Of a stretch of DNA of 64,000 nucleotides, positions 44,335 to 56,817 are shown piece by piece. This DNA comes from Azolla caroliniana (lineage: Eukaryota > Polypodiophyta). The DNA is taken from positions 13,392,001 through 13,456,000 of the forward strand of contig JBHGNT010000013.1 in assembly GCA_043228905.1 (NCBI GenBank). Reading direction: 5' to 3'. Below the pieces are notes generated by a model. That model made no database searches. It worked only from the letters and a program-made list of their open reading frames with translations, and had not been told where the DNA came from. The position numbers were made by a program, and so were the translations under genes. Within the stretch, counting starts at the first letter, position 1; every line of letters begins with the position of its first letter.

Positions 44335-47185
44335 ACCATGTAAAAAGCCATTTTGTGTCATTGCATTTCATAAGGACGCCGTTATATGGTGATTTGATTT
44401 GATATGAAAAGACTATGGTAGAGAATAAAGGCAATGTTGGCAACACAGCTATTAGACAACGTGTAGAATGAGCCATGGTTTCTATTTTTAATTAACTGTA
44501 AGAGTTTGGTGGAAATGATATTGGCTCAGTGTATCATTGGTCAGTTGCCGCATTGCCTGCAATGATAAAGTAAGATATGCACAATCTGAGAAGACATTTA
44601 CCTGACATGAAGTAAATATCTACTACTTGCTTCATCTTGGGGTGACTTTCCTGTAGTTTTATTTCATATTATTGTGTTTAATGTCGAAAGTCCTATGAAC
44701 TTTATTTCTTCCATGCTAATTCATGGATTCTCTATATGTTTCGTACTTGAGGTAATAATCTGTTCTTTGAGAAGTTTTGCGACTGAGAAACTTTGGCATT
44801 GAATTCTTGGAGAGCAAGCAGAAACAAATGAATGTTGCGAAAATGATCGCGGTCCTTTTTGTGTATGCATATGTTCTGCTATTATCAGAAGGGTGTTGAT
44901 TTTTTGGTTGAAATTACTAGCTTTTGTGCTAATGACAAAGAAAAACATTGGATTCAATATTGTTGCAGTGGAAAATTTATTTCTAGCCAAAATGCGAAAT
45001 TTTGCATTATTGTTATTTTAATTGCATTGTCGATTGATTTAATAAAATGATTTAAGAAGGCTCAAATAGTTGGAATTGTTGAAAAGCCTTGAAAAAGGCA
45101 TCAAAGATGATGACAAATTGGTATGTAATAAAAGAAAATGGTATCAAAAGATATCCTATGCACACTAAATCTAATTGATGTGATTTCTACAAGCCATTAC
45201 CTCAAGGGTCGCAACATTACACTTAATAAAAGTAAATGGAAATTCGCAGATTGAAGAGATTCACTGCATCCTTGACAAGCAACTTGCATGAAGTATCCTA
45301 CGATAGTAATATATATTAGCAACTAATAATACAACATATACATGGAACCATACACCACCAACATCAGTCACTTCCATGTAAAATCATAGATCATGATAAT
45401 TAAGATCTTCCAATTTATTCCATCCAAGATTCCAAAACCTAGAGGTTTCATTTTGGAACAATCATGGTGGAAGGCTAACGATGATGGGTTAGCCCTTTTG
45501 AGTGACTGTATTCTATCAATACGTATCTTTACATTGATTTGGTGGGGAAAGGGAAAGCTCGGGTTAAGAACAATAGGGGCTACCATTGCAACATACATTG
45601 AATTGTAGTAAAGTTGGAAGTACGGAAGAAAGAACTAAAGTTTGGGCTATAAATATCACACGATACATAGAATTTGGTCCAAGAGTTCAAACTAGCTAGA
45701 CAAAAAACTTTTTGATGCATACCTCTTATATAAATCCCATTTTAACATTATTTCTCAAAAAGTGACCATAACATGCCAACGCCCAAAATGGATTTGTGTT
45801 TTCTTATTACAAATGTAAAATGGTGTACACAAAAATCAAACACAAGCATTCAGAATTACAATCAATTCACATTTCTATTGTCCAAAATATTTAGGAATAT
45901 TTTATTTTTTCATGATGAATATAGATGGTTGATACAAAATTGAGGATGGAAGTATTGAGCTTTGTATATTGGTGGAAACATTAACATGTAATTTTAAGGA
46001 CAAAAGTAGATATGATTTTGTTGTAGTCGTTCATATGAAGAGCAAAGACAACACATTATATCTTTACAAATATCTTTAACCATGTGCAATCTAGGGAACA
46101 TAACGCATCTCTTAAAAATTTGCAAAAGCGAAGAAATCTCATGTAGATGATAGAGAATTGCAAGGGACACAACATGACTATTTTCAAGGTGGGGGGAGTG
46201 TACATTGAAAAGTCATGAACTTCTAATAATGAAAACAATTTAGAGAAAATCAAAGAATGCACTGATGATATTATGTTTTGGGATGGAAAAAACAAACCAA
46301 GCAAGCAAACCATTATGTTAAGCGAGATCTATATCTAGAGTTCATGTCATCTGAGAGTCGTGGGGTCATAGAATGAAGATATTATCTTGGTCTAGTCTGT
46401 ATATCCTACTGAATTTGTGACTTTTGAGTTCTTTCTTGAAAATTGTGTATTTTCCTTGCGAGAAAATTTTGGATTAATAAAATTGTCAAATTTGAATCCA
46501 AGGTATATGGGTTAATAAACAAGAGTGGCATTAGTGGCTTTAATGCTACAATTCAAAGGCATCAAGCACATGGAGAGGCCACTTCATAATTTGGAAGGAT
46601 TGGCATGGTTCTTAATCTATTTCTATTTTTTGAAGATTCTCTATGTAGCATTTGAAATTGTGTTATTTAACATGTATCCATGGATATTATTGAATCACAA
46701 TATTAATGGTGATGTTTGTTTTGTGTGGCCAAGTGTTGTTTGTCTACTTCGAATAATACATAAGAATATGTGCAAATGAAAATCTAGACATAAATACCAA
46801 AATTCACAATTATACTTGTGGTGAAAGTAGTAAATGAGAACTTCATTCATATTCTAGATATATGTATGAGTAAGAAACATAACCCAATAAATATTAGGAT
46901 GTGAATGTCAAAATGTGATGAGAGTATCAAGAAAGCATGAGGACCAAATTAGGAAGGGGGATTGTTATCAACACTAATAGAAAACTAAAATTGTATGTCA
47001 TTTCAAAAATTGCCCATCTTAACCGTGTGACATTACCAACTTCCAAATGTACCATGCTTAGTGGTGGTAGTGGGATATGGATAACCAACATGAGAGAATG
47101 TTTACCTATAACATTAGACCTTAGAAATATTGACGAACAAATTGGATGGGTCATAGTTTCTGAATGAGGTTTATTATATATCTTG
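44335..47185. other. GGP 3' UTR and intergenic DNA
   Basis: An AATAAA signal at about 44422 fits GGP polyadenylation. From there to the second LTP-like promoter I see AT-rich DNA only. ORFs at 45393-45608 (+), its antisense shadow, 46525-46779 and 46937-47167 show no family motifs. Confidence 0.55.
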
Positions 47186-47197
47186 TCTATATAAAGG
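47186..47197 (+). promoter_or_regulatory. TATA box of second lipid-transfer-like gene
   Basis: TCTATATAAAGG lies 52-63 bases before the ATG at 47249. Confidence 0.6.
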
Positions 47198-47248
47198 TGT
47201 GTTGGAGGATTTTGAAGTGGAGGAGAAATCTCAAGGTTAAAGCTCGAG

Positions 47249-47596
47249 ATGAAGAAGAACTACAAAAAAGAGGCACTTATTATGGGCTTGATGATAACCT
47301 TGATGATGGTCATGTGGGCAAGGGGACAAAGTGACACGAAAGCACCCACGATGCCATCATGCAATATTATTTCGACAGTGAGGCAACTTACCTCATGTGT
47401 ACGTTATGTGTCTCTGACGAAACCATCTGAAGATTGTTGTAATGCAATGCAAGGTATGGAACTAGCATGTGTTTGTATGTTCCTTAACATGCCCCCGATC
47501 AATTATTTCGATCATAGTAAGGTGCTTGCTATCCCCAAAGCTTGCAATCTAGCTAACACGACTTGCCCTACCAATGAAAGTTGGGGCACTCGCTAA
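47249..47596 (+). CDS. Eight-cysteine lipid-transfer-like secreted protein (short form)
   Basis: Intronless, 115 aa. A lysine-rich start and hydrophobic segment (ALIMGLMITLMMVMWARG, residues 9-26) form a signal peptide. The mature part has the full eight-cysteine pattern C-x11-C-x12-CC-x9-CVC-x22-C-x6-C, with hydrophobic spacing typical of nsLTP-like proteins. A secreted apoplastic lipid or hydrophobic-ligand carrier is inferred. It is AT-rich and compact, unlike the GC-rich long-form gene at 5395-5925. Cysteine spacing also differs, so the two are not a recent tandem pair. A TATA box stands just upstream. Ligand and tissue are unknown. Confidence 0.85.
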   Translation: MKKNYKKEALIMGLMITLMMVMWARGQSDTKAPTMPSCNIISTVRQLTSCVRYVSLTKPSEDCCNAMQGMELACVCMFLNMPPINYFDHSKVLAIPKACNLANTTCPTNESWGTR

Positions 47597-49212
47597 GAAC
47601 ACTTAACCTTACCATTCGGAAAGTTTACCTTATTTACTTACATTTAAAAAATCCACAGGTTAAGGATGATCCCATTAGGATTATGTGATCTAAAGCATCT
47701 TGTTTGAGGTCTTGTTGATTAAAACCTTAGATTTCAAATTTTCAATCACATATAGTTTTTTTGGTTCAATTGTAGTAGTTTTCATCCCATTTATTTGTAG
47801 TGTATTTGTTGTTTTAGTGTTTAGTATTTTGGTGTTCCATATGTTGTAATTATGGTCTAATTTTAAGTCCCCAACTACTTTCTTTGTAGTTTATTGATTG
47901 GTTTACTTTTCCGTGTTCTATGTATTGTAATCCAATTGTATTTGACTTTCATCTTATTTATTTTTGTAGTCTAACTGATTATTTTACTTTGCAACCCAAA
48001 GTTGTTATGATGGAAGAGTCATGGTATGGTGTCTTCAATGTCTTCATTTCTCTCTAGATTGAATAAGACGATAAATGTCTTTACAAATAATGTCACCCTC
48101 TTTCTATATATCTCATTGAAGATATCATATTTGTGTGCTGTGAAGCACAATTCATCCTTATTGTGGCTCTTGTTGGCAAATATCCTAAGGAATTTGGGTC
48201 GCAAAAATGATCCAATCATGTAGAACTATTAAGAGGAGCTATAAATTATCAGCATTTGCAAACATAAAAGTGCCATCCTAAATTACGATGATCTTCTAAC
48301 GAGAAACCGCAAATTAGCTGATGTTAAAATTTGTTTCAACTCTTTTACGGGTTTGAATTTTAATCCAAGAATTAGTACTCTCTTCTAGATGCTCTCTCGA
48401 TGAACATTTGTGACTCAAAATTATTAAGGTTAAGATACAATCATTAAATTAAAAGTGGTCAGCGCATCTTTTTAAGTTCTCCCTAAAAACAGGGGGCCTC
48501 TATTTAATGTACTTTTCTCTTCTATGAAGTAACAATTTGCATATTTCATTCTATTATCTTCTGAGTAGATATGAGATCTCCTATTTTCAAACAAATTCAA
48601 TGGTGATTTGCAAATACGTTTATAAACAATCAAGCATGTAATATTGAATCTAAGTCTTTCTTACTGATGGGAAATAGGTATGGAAAGGATCTGAAACTTG
48701 AACTTCACAATATTTTAGTGCCGATAATGTTATATTAACATTGACAAAGAGCAACACAACCCAAGAATGAGAAAATATGTTAGCATCTACTTGAGGCTGA
48801 ACCGAACCTAGAGAGAAATCATGATTACAAATATAAAAGAGAGGAATCGCCATATGGCATTTTGGTTGAGCTACGTACTTAGCCCTCATCAAAGTCCTTT
48901 CTCAACTAATATTGTTACAACTGTTTATGTATCACAAAGCTTGAATTACAAATGCCAACAATGCATTGTTGTTTTATATTACATAGAAAAGTCTCTTAGA
49001 AGACCTTTCTTTCCCTTTTCCCATAGGCATTCATGATAAAGATAACTCTTATGCACTTCTGTATCTTTATTTGCAAGCATTACATCTCTCATATTTTACT
49101 CGCAAGGATAAAGGCATATACAATATACCACATACTTATGAAACCTCAAAGATTTCGAAGTGTCAACACTTCACCGGTGATTTGTTACATGAGTCCATTT
49201 CGCTCCTTTCAG
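47597..49212. other. Intergenic DNA between LTP-like and PPR genes
   Basis: The start is likely the LTP-like 3' UTR and the end the PPR 3' UTR. The middle is AT-rich with repeated TTTGTAGTNTATTG-type motifs near 47790-47960. No gene recognised. Confidence 0.55.
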
Positions 49213-52200
49213 TCACTTTATTGCATCTTTTAACATGACATTATCTGCATAGATATTATGCATGCACACATAAGTTCCAACATCTTTTTCATCCAATAAC
49301 AATGCATATTCAAAAGCATGTCTTCCGAGCTCAACTTCGCCCCATTTGGAGCAGCCACCTAAGATAGAATGCCAAACAACAAGATCAGGTGAGAATGGGA
49401 TATCCTTGATCATTGTAATTGCTGAATATACTTGTCCTGCTCGACAAAGAGCATCAACAATGCACGTGTAATGCTCAAGATCTGCTTTAATCCCATACTC
49501 TTTGCTCATCGATTTCATGTACAATTGCGCCTTATCCACCAAACCAGCATGGCTGCATACATTCAGAAGATTCTGGAATGTAATCAGATTTGGCTTCTCA
49601 CCTTCTTCTTTCATCTTTTCAAAGGTTTTGAAAACATTCTCACATTCACCTAGTTGAGTATATCCTCCAATAAGTGCATTCCATGTAACAACTGTTCGAA
49701 CTTCCAGCTTTTCAAATAATCGGCATGCTGTTTTCAAGAAGCCATTTTTACAATATAATTCAACTAATGCAGTTCCCAGGGCAACATCCCTCTCTAGCCC
49801 CTTCTTGGTGATCTCCATATGCATATCTTGGCCTTTTTCCATAGCCCCTATATTGCCATAGGCTTTTAATATATAAACAAAGGTAATAGCATCTGGAGGA
49901 ATGCCATCTGTTAGCATTTGGTTGAAACACTCAAAAACAGCTTCAGAAGATCCGTGTTCAGCATATCCACCAATTAATGCATTCCAAGAGATTATATTTC
50001 TCTTAGTAAGCTTATCAAACACATATTGTGCCTCTTCAAGCAAACCACATTTTGCATACATATCAACCAAGCTGCTACTGACCAACATATCTCTATCAAA
50101 GCACATGTTGCAGATTTCTCCATGTAGTTGACGGGCCTTTCCTGCATTTCCTAAGGCACCACAAGCTTTCAAGATATAAACAAAGGCCAACGGATCTGGA
50201 GAAATGCCTTCAAGCTTCATTTTCTCAAAAGAATCCAATGCATTTAAACTATAGCCATGCTCGGCATACCCTGCAATTAAGGCTGTCCACAACATTACAT
50301 TACGATCCTGAAAATTCTCGAACACATGTTGTGCTTTTGCGAGCAATCCATTTTGCACATACATATCCACTAACGCTGTGGCTACTGCAATACTTTCTAT
50401 TTTCCCACTTTTGTCGATCTGTGCATGTATTTCTTTAGCTTTTTCCATGGCTCCTATCTTGCTATAAGCTTTCAATATGCCCACAAAAGTGATACTATCC
50501 GGAGAAACACCTTCCAATTGCATTTGTTCAAATGCTTGGCATGCTTCAACACCACGTTCATTTTCAATAAATCCTGTAATTAGCGTATTCCATGCGACTC
50601 TGTCTCTAACAGGCAATTTGTGAAACACTTCTTGTGCTTTCTCAATAAAACCACATTGAGCATACATGTGAAGCAATGAACTACCTATAAACACGTTGGT
50701 TTCCAACAAGCTCTTACTGGCTATTTCGGAATGTATTTCGCACCCTCTTTTTGAGTCTTTAAGGTTAGCACATGCTTTAAGCAATGCCACATAAGTATAC
50801 ATACTAGGCTTTAAGGAATCATCCTTCTTCATTTCATGATACAATAAGAGAGCTCGATGTGGCTCTCCATGTTTGGCATAACCTGAAATAAGAGAATTCC
50901 ATGAACATTCATTCCTATAGAATAACTTGTCGAATAATTGTTGGGCTTCTTGAATTCGTCCGACTTCAACAAGAAGTGATACAAGTAGGTTTCCAAGTGA
51001 TATATGATTTTCAAGACCCATATTGTGCATATGAGCATGTAACCACAGCGAGGGAAGCAAAAGTCTTTGATTTGTACATTTGTTCAAGAGGGACGCCATA
51101 ATATCAATTGATGGCACTCTTTCTCCAAAAGAACTAAGTGTCTCCTCCACTGAGGCTTGTGTTTCCTCATCACTATAACTGCTAGCTATTTCCCTTTTAT
51201 GTCCCTGATTGGTACATTCTAAACTATAATCCAATCAGAGTACATTGAAATTCTAAAACAAGTGAAAATGAAAATATACCAAAGCATCAAATTCATTGGT
51301 CAGCTAATCCCGAAACTCTCTATTGGTACATTGTAAACTATAATCCAATAAGAGTTCATGGAAATTCTAAAACAAGTAAAAATGAGAACGAAAGTATTAC
51401 CAAATCATCAAACTTGTTAGCAAGCTAATCTCAAAACCATCTATTTGTACATTCTAGATTCTAACGGAGCACATTGCAATTCTAAACAAGTAAAAGTGAG
51501 CGTTTGAGTACCAATCACCAAATTCTATAGCGAGCTAATCCCAAAAACCCCTTGATTCTAAAGTTTCTATTAGAGGATATATGAATTCCAAAAACAAAGT
51601 AAAATGAAAACTAGAGCACCAATCGAGTTTATTAGTGATGCAACACTGATTGGTACATTCTAAACTCTAATCTTACCAGCGCTCATAGGAACTCCAAAAA
51701 CAGAGTAAAGTTAGTAGTAGGATACCGATTGAGTTCATTGCTGGGATAGCCCTAAAGAAACCCTGATTTGTACATTGTAAACAATAATCCAGCCAGAGAA
51801 ATAGAAATTCTACAACAAGTACTAAATCGTCAGGTTCACAAATGATGATGGAAGCTGGATCCATCATTTACCGTTCAGAAATGAAAAGGTAAAACCCAAA
51901 ACCCTCAGTATAAATAGATTAAAACAACGTATTGAGAGCTTACCTCAAGAAGCCTATCTTGAAGCCAGATTGGGTTGAAACGATTATCTATCCACAGCCT
52001 TTCTTTGCGAATTTTATGTCTGAAATCTGGGGCTTTAGGGTTTGTCTGTTTAAATAAGAAACAGAGGAATTAACTCAAACATTTCCAAATAATAAGTAAT
52101 AATAGATAAATGACTATTATCTTCTTCATCTACTACTATTGCTACAACTACAAAGGAATGAAACGGATATAAGAAATCATGACGACATGGACAGATGAAA

Positions 52201-52322
52201 GGAGACGAATAGGAATCAATGAAGGAACTTACTTTCCTCTTCCTGATATCCCACCATTGGGAAGGATGAGAGAAGTAATCGAGCCAGAGATCAGCAACAT
52301 GCTCTGCAGATTGAGAGGGCAT
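49213..52322 (-). CDS. PDF-motif plus PLS-type pentatricopeptide repeat protein
   Basis: Three exons on the minus strand: 52322-52233, 52045-51944 and 51204-49213; 727 aa, with GT-AG junctions keeping one frame. Exons 1-2 encode LWLDYFSHPSQWWDIRKRK joined to TNPKAPDFRHKIRKERLWID and NRFNPIWLQ. This matches the about 50-residue PDF motif that binds single-stranded DNA in organellar OSB proteins. Exon 3 encodes over 600 residues of PPR repeats in P-L-S order (WNSLISGYAKHGEPHRALLL, WNALIGGYAEHG), the RNA-binding scaffold of organelle RNA processing and editing factors. The C-terminus enters an E-type domain (YGIKADLEHYTCIVDALCRA) and stops at CMHNIYADNVMLKDAIK, with no E+ or DYW deaminase. The true start may be upstream: the frame is open before ATG 52322 (IITRNFLRSFGG). 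Organelle targeting is expected but not demonstrated. Confidence 0.85.
51206..51848 (-). repeat. Six-copy tandem repeat inside PPR intron 2
   Basis: Units of about 90-120 bases begin near 51206, 51319, 51440, 51551, 51646 and 51761. Each has, on the minus strand, versions of GTTTAGAATGTACCAATCAG, the sequence forming the 3' splice site used at 51205. Copies 5 and 6 match best; copy 4 is the most worn. Confidence 0.8.
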
Positions 52323-52363
52323 TCCTCCAAAAGACCTCAGAAAATTACGAGTGATAATCCCCC

Positions 52364-52443
<80 letters not shown>

Positions 52444-52460
52444 TTAAAGAATGATCAATT
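52323..52460. repeat. GA microsatellite upstream of PPR gene
   Basis: GA and CAGAGA repeats from about 52358 to 52440; on the PPR strand a CT tract in its likely 5' UTR or promoter. Confidence 0.85.
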
Positions 52461-52464
52461 GATG

Positions 52465-52880
52465 GAATGAATGGATATCTTAGGTTAATGGAATGGATAT
52501 CTAGTACAAGTTAAGGGATAAAGTTTATGTATGTATTGTAATTCACGATTTGGCCATTTCTGTATAATGAATATATTATGATTAATTGATGGAATGAATG
52601 GATATCTTAAGTTAATGGAATGAATGGATATCTAGTAAGTAAATTAAGGGATAAAGTTTATGTATTGTAATTCGCAATTTGGCCATTTCTGTATAATGAA
52701 TGTATTATGGAACCCTTGAGTCATGCGTAACATACTATGTAATCTTGAATGTATTATGAATGGATATCTTGAGTTAATGGAATGAATGGATATCTAGTAA
52801 GTAAGTTAAGGGATAAAGTTTATATATTGTAATTCGCAATTTGGCCATTTCTGTATAATGAATGTATTATGGAACCCATG
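52465..52880. repeat. Three-copy tandem repeat
   Basis: A unit of about 120-135 bases with GGATATCTTAGGTTAATGGA, AAGTTAAGGGATAAAGTTTA and TTTGGCCATTTCTGTATAAT recurs at about 52465, 52590 and 52745. Confidence 0.85.
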
Positions 52881-54954
52881 ATATTATATTACTTGCGATT
52901 GTTGTCAGGGACAAAGAAGGCTTTGCATTCTGTCTTGCAATGTCTTCGATATTTTGTTGCGGATGAGGGATAAGAAGAGTAATCACATGAGTTGCGTGGA
53001 ATCATCTAGCAACCCCTCAGCACTTTCGTAGATTTTCATTAATGCAGGAGATGTGTTCAAGCTCACAACCATGTATATCTATTGTTCAATATTTCGTCGG
53101 GAAAAAAGATCTAATAAAGGGGAGGGTAACGATTATGGCTTCGTGGTGGCAATTACTAAACGAATGTATTTCACGTAGGATTCCTTGCTCTTCAACACTT
53201 AGTTGTCTCATGGCAAGACGCGCTCTCCTTATTTGTTTGGAAACCATCATCTAGTACGTAGCATTGTAATTCTTTGCAAAATGAGTTACTTGGCATGTCT
53301 TGTCTGTTATTATGTTGGCCTCTCGAAAGGATAGAAGGAATAATAGGGGCATGCACTATCATGAGTCATGACCTTGACAACCAATGAATGGAGAGTCTTT
53401 TAAGAAGGCACATCCATTCAAGGGGCCTAGGAAGAAGTATAAATATGAGGCATAACTACCCTCACAAGACATATTATGTTGGAAGATTGTCATCTTAAGA
53501 CATCGGTGGTGTAGGCTAGCCTTTCGTCGTGACGATCTTGTTATTACTCATCCTAATATCCGTCAGTATGGGATGTTCGTGGTAGGTTGTTATGTCTTGA
53601 TCATAGTTCGGGGGTGGTCAGGTGGAACAAGTTCTTCTATCCAATCTATTTACCTTTATTTTTGTCTATTGATTAGTAATATACTCTTAACACTTGTCTA
53701 TTTGCAATTCAACATATTGCACTACCTGTGTAGTTAGTGGGTGACCATACTCCATCGTGACACCATTGTAAATTTAGTGTTTTTCACATACATGTATTAA
53801 TAATATTATTGTGTGTTTTCACCAGAGAGAGAGAGAGAGACAGAGAGGAACATTTGAAAATTTAGGTTCTACCCCTCTGTGAAGAATTGGGGTTTCTACC
53901 CTTTGCGACCTCGGAAATACCTCTCGTTGGTCGGGTTCATCGTTCACATGTGCTTTGCCGCATGGATGCTACAATCGCATCCTGGCGGCTCTCGAGGGTG
54001 TAAATGGTTGTCTTCATAGTCAATATGGACCAAGATGTCTAGGGGAGAGAGCTCGGTTCTAGACTAACGCCATGTGACACCTTTAGAAATACTCAAATCT
54101 TATCTCCCACACAATCATGAAGACCTCATCGGGTTTATCATTCACCTATGTTGTCCACATGGATCGTGTGTTACTCCCTCCTGGAGAACAACTTCAATTA
54201 CTCCTCCTGAGTAATCGGGTCAAGGAATGTGGTGCGTAGAGACATAAATCCCGAGTCTAATCAGAGTGTTTCGATGGCGAGCAGTTCACTCTACAAAATC
54301 AGCTACAACAGATTCATACACTTAATTGCACAGACCGAAACGTAATTAGATAAATAGTTGATTGGGGTAGACACAATGCTTGCCCACAAAAGTATAATTC
54401 TTCGATTATAAGAGCATACAATACAATACATTACAGTACCGAGTAAAATTGGTATAACTCTCACTCACTCGTTTCTAATCTGAGCTTAGTGCTCTAAGTG
54501 ATCTAATCTCTCTAGGCTATGATCTGTCTAGTTCCTCCTTTGATCCCCTTATGTGTTCGCCACTTCTTGATTATATAGCTTTCCCTTTTGCTCGACGCTT
54601 TCCCAACTACTCCTCCTTGATATTCGGCTTCTACCTTCGGCTATTTGTATTCGGCTTCCTTTGGTCCTTCCACATTTGTCCTCGCGTCCTTTTCATACTT
54701 GTCCTTCGCGATCCTTTCACACTTTGGCCCTTCTATCCCACCGGGTAACATCGTGGCAACATTGTTGCATCCTAAGGCTCTCTTGGTGTAAATGGTCATC
54801 ATTATAGCATGTAGATCACAATGTCCATCATTGGGAGCTCGATGCTACACTATCGACAACTCGAGTAATTTGCATGCAAATATGCACATATATTGCTCAA
54901 GTTACTATGTGCCCCAACCTTCCACACATGTGCACACTAGACACAATCTACACA

Positions 54955-55003
<49 letters not shown>

Positions 55004-56270
55004 TTCTCTATGGACTCCATTCCAACAAGACATTGCCCTTTGTTCAAAACATAATTGAAACACATCAAAAAAATTGCATTGGAATTGGCTTGTTGAATCC
55101 AACATTGAAATCTTTCTCATGTTGTATATTCAACGATAATTGATCCTTTCATGTATACCCTTTCTCATATTCCCCCAATATCTAGATAAATGCATCCCTA
55201 AAGGTGTATTTCATTCATGAATCAAAACCAAAGTATGATCCATAACTCCATGCTTATTGATTATTTATGTGTTTGAAAATAACTCTAGTTTCTACTTATA
55301 TTCATAAAATTCACTATTCTCATTATCCCATTCCTCTCGTTTGATCATCTACAAATAAAATCCATATATAATTTCCTCTTCAAGACTTGCTTCAGCTCAA
55401 CCACTTGATTTTAGCAACACCTTGACATCCCACTCCATTGTTGCACATCAAGAAAAATCATGTCAACAATTTATGTGACGTATGTTCATCAACACGTCAA
55501 ATGTAATGAATTTCCCCATTTTTTCAAGAGTCGACCCAAGGGCCAACATAATCATACAATGCTCGTAAAAGCAAAATGAAACCATAATCTAAAACATGTA
55601 GAGCAACATTGTGCACAAAGTGGATATGATTGTGTCGGACATGCAATTATTAAACGTTCAACCATGGGGAATAGGGGTGTCCTAAAACCTAAACCTTAAT
55701 CTATTGTAAAAGAAAGTTGTGATAGTTCTTTATTGATGAGCTTGTATGGTTGTTGTTGTTGTCTTGGAACCACCTCTCCCTATGTCTCTTCAGTTCTAGC
55801 AAGAAAAGCCCCAAGCATTGTTGGTCCTCATTTTCCATTACCTTACAAAGTGGGCCAAGACCTTGCTTAAAGAGACAATGATATCTCCCTCTTATTTCAT
55901 AGAAAAATACAACGACCAACATAGTGTTCTTCACATTCCACCCCCTGATGATACTATAGGCAAATTCTTTCTTCTAGAGATATTCGTGGATATATGCCTA
56001 CCTCAATCTCTAACTAATGGGAAGAAGTTCGCACCTACCTTATCATACTACCCAACACATGGGATAGACGTACATATGTCCATATTAGAGGGCTTGATGT
56101 GAATCGATTATCCGTCGTTTGTTAAAAGTGTCTTATAGTAGGGCATCTTCCTACCAACAAATTTTATGGGGCTGATCCATGCTATTTTGTTTTCCAAGCT
56201 GATAATAACAATTCGGGAGGGCTCTATTGTTTTCCACTTTGGTCATATTCAGATGGGGAGCCAATCCAAG

Positions 56271-56306
<36 letters not shown>

Positions 56307-56817
56307 ATATATATATATATATATCTATATATATATCTTGGAGCGAGGGCAACACATTTATGTTGATGCCATGTTGGGTCATCACTCAAACCATTGTTGG
56401 GTTTTCAGCAATACCGATAACGAACATCTCCATATTCTTCTTCAGCAAGCTATTATGATGACGTGACGTAAACACGCGAACCTTGAGCACCTTCGATTGG
56501 GGAGCTCGCAGAGCCATTGGACACTTGGACACCTGATCTCTCACATATGCGCATAGATTAATTATATATCATGGCGCGGATTAATTATATCATGGGGAAA
56601 AAAAAAGAACCATTGAGACATAACATATATGTACTCTCTCTAAAATCTTTCAAAGTAAATAATTGCCTTGTCCTTAACATATATACATATACTAAAGATC
56701 TCTCTAAAGTAGTTCAACTAATAATAAAACAGACCTTCTCTTCTTCTTCTTCTGCTTCTTACTCCTCTTCGTCTGTTTCTATTTGTTTTGTACCTCTGTG
56801 TATTGTTTCATCTTCCA
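52881..56817. other. Gene-poor region before the SDR gene
   Basis: No supportable gene. It includes a TATA-bearing segment near 53437 (GAAGTATAAATATGAGGC) that could be LTR promoter DNA. A GA run is near 53824 and a TG/CA microsatellite at about 54951-55002. Short repeats of CTTGTCCTTCGCGATCCTTT type lie near 54660-54720. A compound AT microsatellite is at about 56270-56336. A related pair near 53985-54060 and 54770-54850 (GGCTCTC..GGTGTAAATGGT) hints at a diverged repeat. The SDR promoter should lie in the last few hundred bases. Confidence 0.5.

Noticed and set aside
51673-51867. Minus-strand ORF (MMDPASIII..) as a separate small gene
   Set aside because: It lies in the PPR intron repeat array; part of it is better explained as duplicated exon-edge sequence.
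54874-55143. ORFs with Val-Cys or Thr-His runs
   Set aside because: Translations of the TG/CA microsatellite at 54951-55002.
56166-56466. ORFs with Tyr-Ile runs
   Set aside because: Translations of the AT microsatellite at 56270-56336.
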